Part shown: positions 1 to 5,558 of the stretch, in pieces
Layout: each line of letters begins with the position of its first letter
Position numbering within the stretch: position 1 is the stretch's first letter
Assembly (NCBI GenBank): GCA_030042795.1
Contig: JASHYZ010000372.1
Span: forward strand, 1-6,032
DNA from: Terriglobia bacterium
GTDB taxonomy: Bacteria; Acidobacteriota; Terriglobia; UBA7540
Direction: 5' to 3'
Length of the DNA stretch: 6,032 nt
The notes under the pieces: generated by a model
Seen by the model: the letters and a program-made list of their open reading frames with translations, nothing else
The model's database searches: none
What the model was told of the DNA's origin: nothing
Translations under genes and position numbers: made by a program

Positions 1-145
1 TCATTTTCCCCGAAGCTGCATCCAGCAGAATGCCGGCTCGCACCGTGCGCCGTCTTTGCTCGCTGCGAGCCTTGCGGATCGCTTGCAGCGTCGCCCGTTC
101 TTCTTCGGTGAAGAGCAGGGGCTTGCGTTTCTTTGGGAACGCCAT
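1..145 (-). CDS. IS630-like transposase, N-terminal fragment (runs off left edge)
   Basis: The minus strand from the ATG at 145-143 is open to base 1 and gives 48 residues starting MAFPKKRKPLLFTEEER. A basic leader is followed by the pattern L-F-T-x-E-E-R-x-x-L ... R-x-x-R-R-R-T-V-R-A-x-I-L-L-x-A-A-S-G. This matches the start of the N-terminal helix-turn-helix region of IS630-family transposases, which binds the element ends. The DDE catalytic domain would lie outside the window, so whether the gene is intact cannot be judged. The gene is divergent from the neighbouring plus-strand operon, and the DNA just upstream of its start (146-225) is AT-rich compared with the rest of the window, as expected of an acquired element. 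Family assignment rests only on this short segment. Another HTH-type transposase or an unrelated HTH protein is possible. Confidence 0.6.
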   Translation of the reverse strand, partial: MAFPKKRKPLLFTEEERATLQAIRKARSEQRRRTVRAGILLDAASGKM

Positions 146-151
146 GCCCCG

Positions 152-220
152 ATTAGAACACAGGCACCTTCATATGTCTAATTACTTAGAGAACGATGAT
201 CTAGTCTTACATCTATATGT
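152..220. repeat. AT-rich segment with short inverted repeats, probable outer end of the IS element
   Basis: Between the transposase start and the host operon, ATTAGA (152-157) is the exact inverse of TCTAAT (177-182). TCTAA (177-181) also pairs with TTAGA (186-190), and ACAT (209-212) with ATGT (217-220). The segment is clearly richer in A and T than the flanking genes. IS630-type elements end in terminal inverted repeats next to a TA target, and such an end should lie in this interval. The partner repeat is outside the window, so the exact boundary cannot be fixed. Confidence 0.3.
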
Positions 221-265
221 GCTGACAGACTCTACCCCCCTACCCACCTTGCGTCAATCCCCCAC

Positions 266-283
266 TTTCCTGTCTTTCCTGTC
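266..283. repeat. Perfect 9-bp tandem duplication
   Basis: TTTCCTGTC occurs twice back to back (266-274 and 275-283) with no spacer. It sits in a pyrimidine-rich stretch between the presumed IS end and the candidate promoter at 307-335. It could be slippage, a remnant of a transposition event, or a paired regulator site. The sequence alone does not decide. Confidence 0.5.
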
Positions 284-306
284 GTGCACCCTCTGGCACG
301 CGCCGT

Positions 307-335
307 TTGAAACCTGCCGTAGTATTTGCTATCGT
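307..335 (+). promoter_or_regulatory. Candidate sigma70-type promoter of the RsbRD-like/acpS operon
   Basis: TTGAAA (307-312) is followed after exactly 17 bases by TATCGT (330-335), giving matches of five of six to the -35 consensus and four of six to the -10 consensus. The start of transcription would fall near 342, leaving a short leader before the ATG at 369. A 5-bp inverted repeat, CGTGC (283-287) with GCACG (296-300), lies just upstream and could be an operator. That last point is only a guess. Confidence 0.4.
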
Positions 336-368
336 GAAACTGTCAACGAGATGCAGAAAGGCAGGCCT

Positions 369-824
369 ATGCTCTCAGATCGACTCATCAACCTGATCGA
401 GACGCACGCGGAAACCCTCGCCCGCAACACCCTGAACGATCTGAGGAAGAGCCCCCGCACACCTTCTTATCACTCTCTTGGGGACGATGCCATGCAGGAT
501 CGCATCTACGCGGTGTATCACGAGCTTGGGAACTGGTTAGCGGAGAAGACGGACGCCAAGATTGAAGCGTGGTACCGCGAGTTGGGCGAGCGCCGCTACC
601 GCGAGGGATTCGTCCTCAGCGAGGTGATTTGCGCGCTGATGCTGACCAAGAAGAATCTCGAGGATTACGTGCGCAACTCCGGGCTTACGGACTCGGCCGT
701 GGACCTTTACCGGGAACGGGAATTCTTTCGCAGGGTTGATTACTTTTTTGACGGCGCGATTTACTACACCGCGCTCGGATACGAGCAAGAATCATCCAAG
801 CCGGTAGCTGCGAAGGCCTCCTGA
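369..824 (+). CDS. Stand-alone RsbRD N-terminal-like helical domain protein
   Basis: This is a 151-residue, apparently all-helical soluble protein starting MLSDRLINLIETHAETLARN. The layout fits the RsbRD_N type domain: an N-terminal helix L-I-x-x-I-E-x-H-A-E-x-L-A, a segment R-T-P-S-Y-H, then R-Y-R-E-G-F-V-L-S-E-V-I-C-A-L (about 78-92) and a final helix ending near F-F-D-G-A-I-Y-Y. In known proteins this domain is the sensory N-terminal part of RsbR-type stressosome proteins and of some histidine kinases. Here there is no STAS or kinase domain after it, so the output partner is unknown. ATG at 369 is chosen because AAAGG (357-361) lies 7 bases upstream. The in-frame ATG at 351 has no clear ribosome site, and the open frame further upstream runs into transposase DNA. 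It heads a probable operon, with acpS beginning 32 bases downstream. Confidence 0.7.
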   Translation: MLSDRLINLIETHAETLARNTLNDLRKSPRTPSYHSLGDDAMQDRIYAVYHELGNWLAEKTDAKIEAWYRELGERRYREGFVLSEVICALMLTKKNLEDYVRNSGLTDSAVDLYREREFFRRVDYFFDGAIYYTALGYEQESSKPVAAKAS

Positions 825-856
825 GATGTGAGCCTCTGCGCGGCGAGGAGCAACGG

Positions 857-1240
857 GTGATCGTGGGCACCGGGGTCGATCTGGTTGAGACGGCCCGCAT
901 CGCAGAGAACATTGAGCGCTACGGTGGTCGCTTCGTGCGTCGGCTGTATACGCCGGGTGAGATTGCGTACTGCGAAAAGTTCAAGAACCGCGCGGAGCGG
1001 TTTGCGGCGCGCTTCGCCGCGAAGGAAGCCGCTTTCAAGGCGCTTGGGACCGGTTGGCGCGAAGGCGTACGCTGGCTTGACGTTGAAGTTGTGAATCAGG
1101 CGAGCGGCAAGCCGGAACTACAGCTCCACGGCCGGGCCGGCGAGCTGGCCCGTTCGCTAGGCGTCACCAACAAGACGGTCTCGATCTCTCACGCGGACCA
1201 CTACGCGGTGGCTCAGGTCCTTTTCGAGTCCGATGGCTAG
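857..1240 (+). CDS. acpS: Holo-[acyl-carrier-protein] synthase
   Basis: AcpS transfers the 4'-phosphopantetheine arm of coenzyme A to a serine of acyl carrier protein, activating it for fatty acid synthesis in the cytoplasm. The 127-residue product has the family hallmarks. These are IVGTGVDLVE at 2-11 with the metal-binding Asp8, the core ERFAARFAAKEAAFKAL at 47-63 with the metal-binding Glu57, the G-K-P turn at 84-86, and the C-terminal SISHADHYAVA at 109-119. Length is normal for a bacterial AcpS, and nothing essential is missing. The start is GTG, supported by GAGGAG (845-850) six bases upstream and by the immediate start of the conserved first strand. Its last 8 bases overlap the next gene, which implies translational coupling. 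The family is essential in most bacteria. Confidence 0.95.
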   Translation: MIVGTGVDLVETARIAENIERYGGRFVRRLYTPGEIAYCEKFKNRAERFAARFAAKEAAFKALGTGWREGVRWLDVEVVNQASGKPELQLHGRAGELARSLGVTNKTVSISHADHYAVAQVLFESDG

Positions 1241-1940
1241 GCTTCGAATCCGGAGTTCGGCAGGGTGGGCGGTGGCGTTCGTCAGCTTCGCGGCCTGCGC
1301 GGCTGCGCAATCCGCTGCGCCGGTGCAGCCCCGTGTGATCGACGCGCGACAAGCCACGCGGCTGCTCGTAAACCAGTCGAAGCCCGACTACCCCGCGGTG
1401 GCGCATGATAACTACATTCAGGGGCAAGTGCAGGTGGAGTTAACGGTGGGCGCTGACGGGCACGTCCGCAAGGCTCATGTGCTGCATGGCCATCCGCTGC
1501 TGGCGGCATCCGCGCTCAAGAGCGTCCGCAACTGGGTGTACCGGCCATTCGTTACGCCCACGGGTCCCACGCCCTTTAGCACACTCGTGAAAGTCGTATT
1601 TGACCTTAACCCAAAGGAGCACACGGAGTTTCCGGCCACTCCCGAGCGTGATCTCGAACGGCGCATCAAGTTGCCAGAGGTGGCGGAACAGCCAGCCGAT
1701 CCGCCGGGAGGCTCATCGGTTCGCTTGCGCGTCTTGGTGGGCGAAGACGGACGGGCGATCGATGCGACTTTGGTTTCTGGATCGGTCGCGCTGATGGCGG
1801 CGGCTCAGAATAACCTGGCGCGATGGAAATTTCAGCCCGCCCGCTGGGGTAATATGACGATACCCTGGTATCTTGAGGTTACGGTGCCAGCCGAAGGCGG
1901 CTTTCAGTCTCAAGCTTCGGCGGAACTGAAGGAACACTGA
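1233..1940 (+). CDS. Exported protein with two TonB C-terminal-like domains
   Basis: The 235-residue product begins with a signal peptide: basic MARLRIR, then the hydrophobic run WAVAFVSFAACAAA, with likely cleavage around residues 25-27. FAAC at 19-22 is only a poor lipobox. Two repeats of the TonB C-terminal type follow. Domain 1 is at about 51-125 (YPAVAHDNYIQGQVQVELTV, then G-A-D-G-H-V, then W-V-Y-R-P-F). Domain 2 is at about 161-218 (V-R-L-R-V-L-V-G-E-D-G-R, then A-R-W-K-F-Q-P). The motif V-x-V-G-x-D-G-x-V followed by W-x-(F/Y)-x-P is typical of this family. A real TonB energiser has an uncleaved membrane anchor and a long proline-rich spacer, and neither is seen. This is therefore probably a periplasmic TonB-like protein that does not span the envelope. 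ATG overlaps the acpS stop, and only a weak GAG site precedes it, so translation probably depends on acpS. Confidence 0.75.
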   Translation: MARLRIRSSAGWAVAFVSFAACAAAQSAAPVQPRVIDARQATRLLVNQSKPDYPAVAHDNYIQGQVQVELTVGADGHVRKAHVLHGHPLLAASALKSVRNWVYRPFVTPTGPTPFSTLVKVVFDLNPKEHTEFPATPERDLERRIKLPEVAEQPADPPGGSSVRLRVLVGEDGRAIDATLVSGSVALMAAAQNNLARWKFQPARWGNMTIPWYLEVTVPAEGGFQSQASAELKEH

Positions 1941-1963
1941 TCGCAAGGCCGAAAGAGAGTCCT

Positions 1964-2494
1964 GTGAAACCTCGCATTCCGTTTCAAAGTCAAATGCGTC
2001 ATGGCGGCGGGCTACGAAGCCGGGGACTGGCTGTCCTGTTCGCGCTTGGTTTGCTCCCGCCCACGATTATTCCGAACATATTTCATCGCAAAAAGGATCA
2101 GGAGGCTCACGAACCTCAATTTACCTATGCGGGCGGAACCGAGGACGTGGCGGACGGCTGTGTTGGGGTGTTGCAGTTGACGTCGAGCTCGATGACTTAC
2201 AAATGCGGCGAACGGGCGCTGACGATTCCCTATGACGGCATCGACGTGATGCAGTACCGGCGCGACGTCAGCCTCCAAGTGTGGAAGATGAACCCGGACT
2301 GGAAGGTGAAACCCCCGCAGTATCACCTTAAGGGCAAGCAAAACCATTATTTCACACTGGTGTATCGGGAGTCCGGCAACGCTCACATCCTGGTGCTGGA
2401 TGTACCCGTCGATGAAATGAACCCATATCTGGCGGAAATTGAGCTCAAAACCGGCCGTCAAGTAGACGTCCAGCGACACGATGACTATCAGTAA
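1964..2494 (+). CDS. Exported or membrane-anchored protein of unknown function
   Basis: I do not recognise this 176-residue protein. A basic N-terminus (MKPRIPF, then H-G-G-G-L-R-S-R) leads into one hydrophobic segment, GLAVLFALGLLPPTIIPNIF at 21-40, followed by HRKKDQE. That fits a single membrane anchor or an uncleaved signal. The remainder alternates hydrophobic and polar residues and looks beta-rich: V-G-V-L-Q-L-T-S-S-S-M-T-Y-K-C, then A-L-T-I-P-Y-D-G-I-D-V-M-Q-Y-R-R-D-V-S, then H-Y-F-T-L-V-Y-R, ending in a helix. This pattern recalls bacterial PH-like folds, but only by inspection. Cys66 and Cys81 sit in adjacent predicted strands and could form a disulfide if the domain is periplasmic. 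GTG at 1964 is preceded by AGAGAG (1954-1959), a fair ribosome site. It lies 23 bases after the TonB-like gene and is probably co-transcribed with it. Confidence 0.6.
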   Translation: MKPRIPFQSQMRHGGGLRSRGLAVLFALGLLPPTIIPNIFHRKKDQEAHEPQFTYAGGTEDVADGCVGVLQLTSSSMTYKCGERALTIPYDGIDVMQYRRDVSLQVWKMNPDWKVKPPQYHLKGKQNHYFTLVYRESGNAHILVLDVPVDEMNPYLAEIELKTGRQVDVQRHDDYQ

Positions 2495-2551
2495 GCTACA
2501 TAGATAGCCTCTGCATTGTCCACTAAACCCGGTGCCTTCATCTCGCCGCCC

Positions 2552-2567
2552 TCCGCCGCACAGCGGA
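2552..2567 (+). promoter_or_regulatory. Small inverted repeat in the selB leader
   Basis: In the 105-base gap before selB, TCCGC (2552-2556) is the inverse of GCGGA (2563-2567) around a 6-base loop. It lies about 32 bases before the selB ATG. Some selAB leaders (E. coli) carry a SECIS-like hairpin that binds SelB and represses the operon, and this hairpin sits in a comparable place. It is only five pairs long and has no other feature I can tie to SelB binding. The rest of the gap (2495-2551) shows no convincing promoter and no strong terminator; GCTA (2495-2498) with TAGC (2505-2508) is too short to count. Confidence 0.2.
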
Positions 2568-2599
2568 CCTTCCCGATTCGACATGATTCCGGAGCAGGC

Positions 2600-4522
2600 A
2601 TGAAGCACGTGATCGTGGGCACGGCTGGTCACATTGACCACGGCAAGTCGACGCTGGTGTTGGCGCTCACGGGCACCGATCCTGACCGCTTAGCAGAAGA
2701 GAAGCGGCGGGGAATCACCATCGATCTGGGGTTCGCCCATCTCGATCTCGGCAATCAGGTGCGGGTGGGATTCGTCGATGTTCCCGGGCACGAGCGCTTC
2801 GTGCGCAACATGTTGGCTGGCGCCAGCGGCATCGACCTTGTGATGCTGGTGGTGGCCGCGGATGAGTCCATCAAACCTCAGACGCGCGAACACTTCGAGA
2901 TCTGCAAACTGCTCGGCGTGCGGCGCGGTCTGGTAGCTATCACCAAATGCGACTTGGTGGAGCCGGATGTTCTCACCACTGTGCAGTTGGAGGTGCAGGA
3001 ATTTGTTGTGGGCTCCTTTCTTGAAGGGGCTCCGCTGCTCCCAGTGAGCGCGCGCACCGGCGAAGGACTCGAAGCGCTGAAGGACGCGATGCTGCAACTA
3101 GGCCTCAATGCGGAAGGCCGCTCTGCGGAGTCACCCTTCCGCTTGCCCGTGGACCGTTCGTTCGTCATGAAAGGATTCGGAACGGTTGTGACAGGTACGC
3201 TGGCGGCCGGCCGAGTGAGAACCGAGGATGAAGTGGAGCTTTTTCCCACGCGCCGCCGAGTGAGGGTGCGTGGAGTCCAAGTTCACAATGAAACCGTGGC
3301 AGAGGCTGCTGCCGGCCAGCGCACGGCGCTCAACGTGGCGGGCATCGACGCCAGCGAGGTCTCGCGCGGCATGGTACTGGCGGCACCGGGACTGTTTGAA
3401 AACTGCAGCCGCCTGGACTGCGCGTTGATCTTGCTGAAATCGGCCCGGCCACTGAAAACTCGTAGCCAGGTACACTTTCACTCCGGAACTGCCGAGATGC
3501 TGGCCGAGGTCGTGCTCCTCGACGGGCGCGAACTCCAACCCAGCGGTCAAACCTACGCTCAACTTCGGCTTTCCGAGCCGGGGCTTTTCCTACCCGGCGA
3601 CCGCTTTATTATTCGGCAGTTCTCGCCCGTCACTACAATTGGCGGCGGAACCATCCTTGATAATCAACCCCTCAAACATCGTGCCGGCGATTCTGCGGTG
3701 CGGGCTCTGCTTCGGCAGCTTGAAAGTACACCCGATGCACGGCTCGAGCTGCTGGTTCGCGAATCAGGCGAGGCTACGGTGGCGGCCCTGGCCGCGCGCA
3801 CGGGCTGGTCGCCAGAGGAAATCGCCCGCCGCGCCCAAGCGGCGGCCAGGGAACGCCGCCTGCTGACGCTTGGCCAGCAAGGTTCGCTCGTAGTTGACGC
3901 GGAACACTTCAAAAACTTAACCAGCCGCGTCTTGACGGCGCTTGAGGACTTTCACACCCGGAATCCGTTGGTTCCAGGGCTTGGCAAAGAGGATTTGCGA
4001 GGGCGGCTAGCGTCACGGTCGAATCATCATTCGGGTCTTAGCACGCTTCCTTCAGCGGCCTTGTTTAACGCAGCTCTCCAAGTCCTGAGCTCTGACAGGA
4101 AAATACAGATCGAAGGTGAACTGGTTCGACTCGCAGGACGCGAGATTCAGCTCAGTACTGAAGAAATTGCCGCCAAAGAGCGCATCAGCCGGGCGTTCGA
4201 GCAGGCCGGCCTTACTGTACCGCCGGCAGCCGACGTGCTGTCCCAGTTATCGGTGGATCGCGCGCGCGCCCAGAAAATACTGAAAATCCTGCTGCGCGAG
4301 AGGACACTGGTGAAGGTGTCTGAAGGCCTGCTGTTTCACCGCTCGGTGCTTGACCGGCTGCGTAATCTACTGGCGCAGCGCAAGGCGAAGAGCGACCGGA
4401 TAGACGTAGCCGCATTCAAAGAAATAACCGGCGTCACCCGCAAGTATGCTATTCCGTTACTCGAATACCTGGACCGCGAGCGCATCACCCGGCGCGTGGG
4501 AGACGTAAGAATCATTGTGTGA
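2600..4522 (+). CDS. selB: Selenocysteine-specific translation elongation factor SelB
   Basis: SelB is a GTPase that carries selenocysteyl-tRNA(Sec) to the ribosome at UGA codons marked by a SECIS hairpin in the mRNA. The 640-residue product is close to the usual length (E. coli about 614). The GTPase motifs are complete: GHIDHGKST at 10-18, RGITID at 37-42, DVPGH at 60-64, TKCD at 115-118 and SARTG at 150-154. Domain II follows with [17 protein letters not shown] at 184-200, then domain III up to the [12 protein letters not shown] stretch ending at 355. The C-terminal half is the winged-helix array that binds SECIS RNA. It includes [16 protein letters not shown] and ends in the diagnostic [23 protein letters not shown] at 2600 is chosen because GGAG (2591-2594) lies five bases upstream and the protein then begins directly at the first GTPase strand. 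An in-frame TTG at 2516 would add 28 unrelated residues. No selA, selC or selD lies nearby. Confidence 0.96.
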   Translation: MKHVIVGTAGHIDHGKSTLVLALTGTDPDRLAEEKRRGITIDLGFAHLDLGNQVRVGFVDVPGHERFVRNMLAGASGIDLVMLVVAADESIKPQTREHFEICKLLGVRRGLVAITKCDLVEPDVLTTVQLEVQEFVVGSFLEGAPLLPVSARTGEGLEALKDAMLQLGLNAEGRSAESPFRLPVDRSFVMKGFGTVVTGTLAAGRVRTEDEVELFPTRRRVRVRGVQVHNETVAEAAAGQRTALNVAGIDASEVSRGMVLAAPGLFENCSRLDCALILLKSARPLKTRSQVHFHSGTAEMLAEVVLLDGRELQPSGQTYAQLRLSEPGLFLPGDRFIIRQFSPVTTIGGGTILDNQPLKHRAGDSAVRALLRQLESTPDARLELLVRESGEATVAALAARTGWSPEEIARRAQAAARERRLLTLGQQGSLVVDAEHFKNLTSRVLTALEDFHTRNPLVPGLGKEDLRGRLASRSNHHSGLSTLPSAALFNAALQVLSSDRKIQIEGELVRLAGREIQLSTEEIAAKERISRAFEQAGLTVPPAADVLSQLSVDRARAQKILKILLRERTLVKVSEGLLFHRSVLDRLRNLLAQRKAKSDRIDVAAFKEITGVTRKYAIPLLEYLDRERITRRVGDVRIIV

Positions 4523-4610
4523 TCGAACCATCTGAAACACACCTTTGGAAGCGACTGCGAGGTAGGGCATCGCAAGCGGAACCTAAACCCAGGATATAAT
4601 CCCGCAACGC
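4523..4610. other. Convergent intergenic region with a -10-like TATAAT and no clear terminator
   Basis: These 88 bases separate the ends of selB and the minus-strand propeller gene. The most striking element is TATAAT at 4595-4600, a perfect -10 box on the plus strand inside the near-palindrome GGATATAATCC. No -35-like hexamer lies 16-18 bases upstream and no plus-strand gene follows. The only stem I see is TGCGA (4556-4560) with TCGCA (4570-4574), five pairs and no T tract, so a factor-independent terminator for either gene is not supported. Confidence 0.35.
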
Positions 4611-5516
4611 TCAAGCGAACAGCACATAGGCGTCGGCGCCGATCCGAAAGGGAACCACGTGTGTGCCGTTAGGCATACTGCTCCAAGCGGCCAAGTTGGT
4701 CCAGCCAAGGCAATCACCGTTGAATCGATTGAGCGTGGTCGTCCCGTCCAGCATATAGGTTACGAAATGGGGGTCGCCATTCGCCAGCGTCAGCGGCTCG
4801 ACCGCTGTGAGCTGCAAGGCGTTTGGGAGCGGAAGCTTAGTTCCGACCTGAATGGTGCCGGCCGTCAAGCCGTCGAGGACGTGATCAATGTTGACATTGA
4901 GCTTGGCAACATTGGTCTTGAAAAAGAAGTGTTCACCGCCGAACTGGAAGAAGGCAAAACGCGTCCAACCGCGTGCCCACTGATGCCACCAGACGCACGT
5001 CGGATGTGCTTGACAGGCGGCGAAGGAGTAAAGCGCCACACTGCCGTTGGCCTGGTTGTAGCCGAGAAACGCCAGACCTTTGCGGGTAAGGAAAGGCTTG
5101 GCCGTGGTATACCCTTTTGTCATACCGGGATTGTGGGTCAGCGCGAAGTGCACCGGGCTGGGCAAGGGTGTGGTGAGTTTATAGAAAGCAAAAGTTCCGT
5201 CTGAAGCTCGGTAGCACATCAAGCTCGCGGACTGATCGCTGACGTAGGGTTCGATGATGTCCCATCCGGTGCCGATGGTAAAACTCGTTGTAGCGGTCAG
5301 ATCGGCGGTTGCGGCGTTGAGCTCATACGCTTGGGCTGCGCCAACGCTTGAGTCATAAACCAGCAGCATGGGCTGGCCTTCCGAGGGGACGACGGTCATC
5401 GCGCTGGGCGAGGCTGGCAGGGCATTGTGGATGACCCCAGCGACCACCTGCCGCACCGCCATGGCGTTGGCTTGGTTTGCGGGGCTTACGCTAAAGATTC
5501 GAAAGTTCTGAGACAT
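4611..5516 (-). CDS. Predicted six-bladed beta-propeller protein (six repeats of about 49 residues)
   Basis: This 301-residue protein has no signal peptide or membrane segment. I align six repeats by eye. Each has a (G)W-(T/D)-x-(I/V)-x-P-(F/Y)-like strand, then a hydrophobic strand ending in Tyr, a turn often reading (N/D)-x-x-x-G, and a third strand. The anchor Pro (or Phe) falls at 44, 90, 141, 189, 241 and 289, spacings of 46-52. The second-strand Tyr equivalents are at 54, 102, 153, 201, 254 and 300. Third strands include AAQAYEL (60-66), TFAFYKL (108-114) and SVALYSF (159-165). The protein ends right after the second strand of repeat six, and the N-terminus (NFRIFSV, 4-10) looks like the missing third strand, as in propellers closed by their two ends. 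Six repeats of this size recall the fucose lectin AAL, but no sugar-site residues can be assigned. ATG at 5516 has GGAA seven bases upstream. It lies 42 bases behind the phosphorylase-like gene. Confidence 0.65.
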   Translation of the reverse strand: MSQNFRIFSVSPANQANAMAVRQVVAGVIHNALPASPSAMTVVPSEGQPMLLVYDSSVGAAQAYELNAATADLTATTSFTIGTGWDIIEPYVSDQSASLMCYRASDGTFAFYKLTTPLPSPVHFALTHNPGMTKGYTTAKPFLTRKGLAFLGYNQANGSVALYSFAACQAHPTCVWWHQWARGWTRFAFFQFGGEHFFFKTNVAKLNVNIDHVLDGLTAGTIQVGTKLPLPNALQLTAVEPLTLANGDPHFVTYMLDGTTTLNRFNGDCLGWTNLAAWSSMPNGTHVVPFRIGADAYVLFA

Positions 5517-5558
5517 AGAGCCGTTCCAACGAGCCAGCGAATGGAATTGCGGCCAGAC

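Noticed and set aside
30..368. Long N-terminal extension of the RsbRD-like gene in the same open frame
   Set aside because: It overlaps the transposase start in antisense, has no ribosome site and has a low-complexity mixed composition. The domain begins cleanly at the ATG at 369.
2516..2599. Upstream TTG start for selB adding 28 residues
   Set aside because: There is no ribosome site for it, and SelB proteins begin at the first GTPase strand. The ATG at 2600 has GGAG at the right distance.
2012..2641. 209-codon minus-strand open frame opposite the unknown protein gene
   Set aside because: It is a shadow of the plus-strand gene and the selB leader, with no recognisable protein pattern and no supporting ribosome site.
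4520..4545. GGTTCGATC on the minus strand, resembling a tRNA T-loop (possible tRNA-Sec next to selB)
   Set aside because: The flanking bases do not form a T stem and no acceptor or anticodon arms can be drawn.
4556..4574. TGCGA/TCGCA stem as a terminator between the convergent genes
   Set aside because: It has only five pairs with a 9-base loop and no T run on either strand.
4520..4670. UGA at the end of selB read as selenocysteine, since the frame stays open for about 50 codons
   Set aside because: The protein already ends at the normal SelB C-terminus, the extra stretch has no recognisable sequence, and it would run antisense into the propeller gene.
4659..5204. 181-codon plus-strand open frame opposite the propeller gene
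   Set aside because: The minus-strand frame shows clear internal repeats and a ribosome site. The plus frame has no recognisable pattern.
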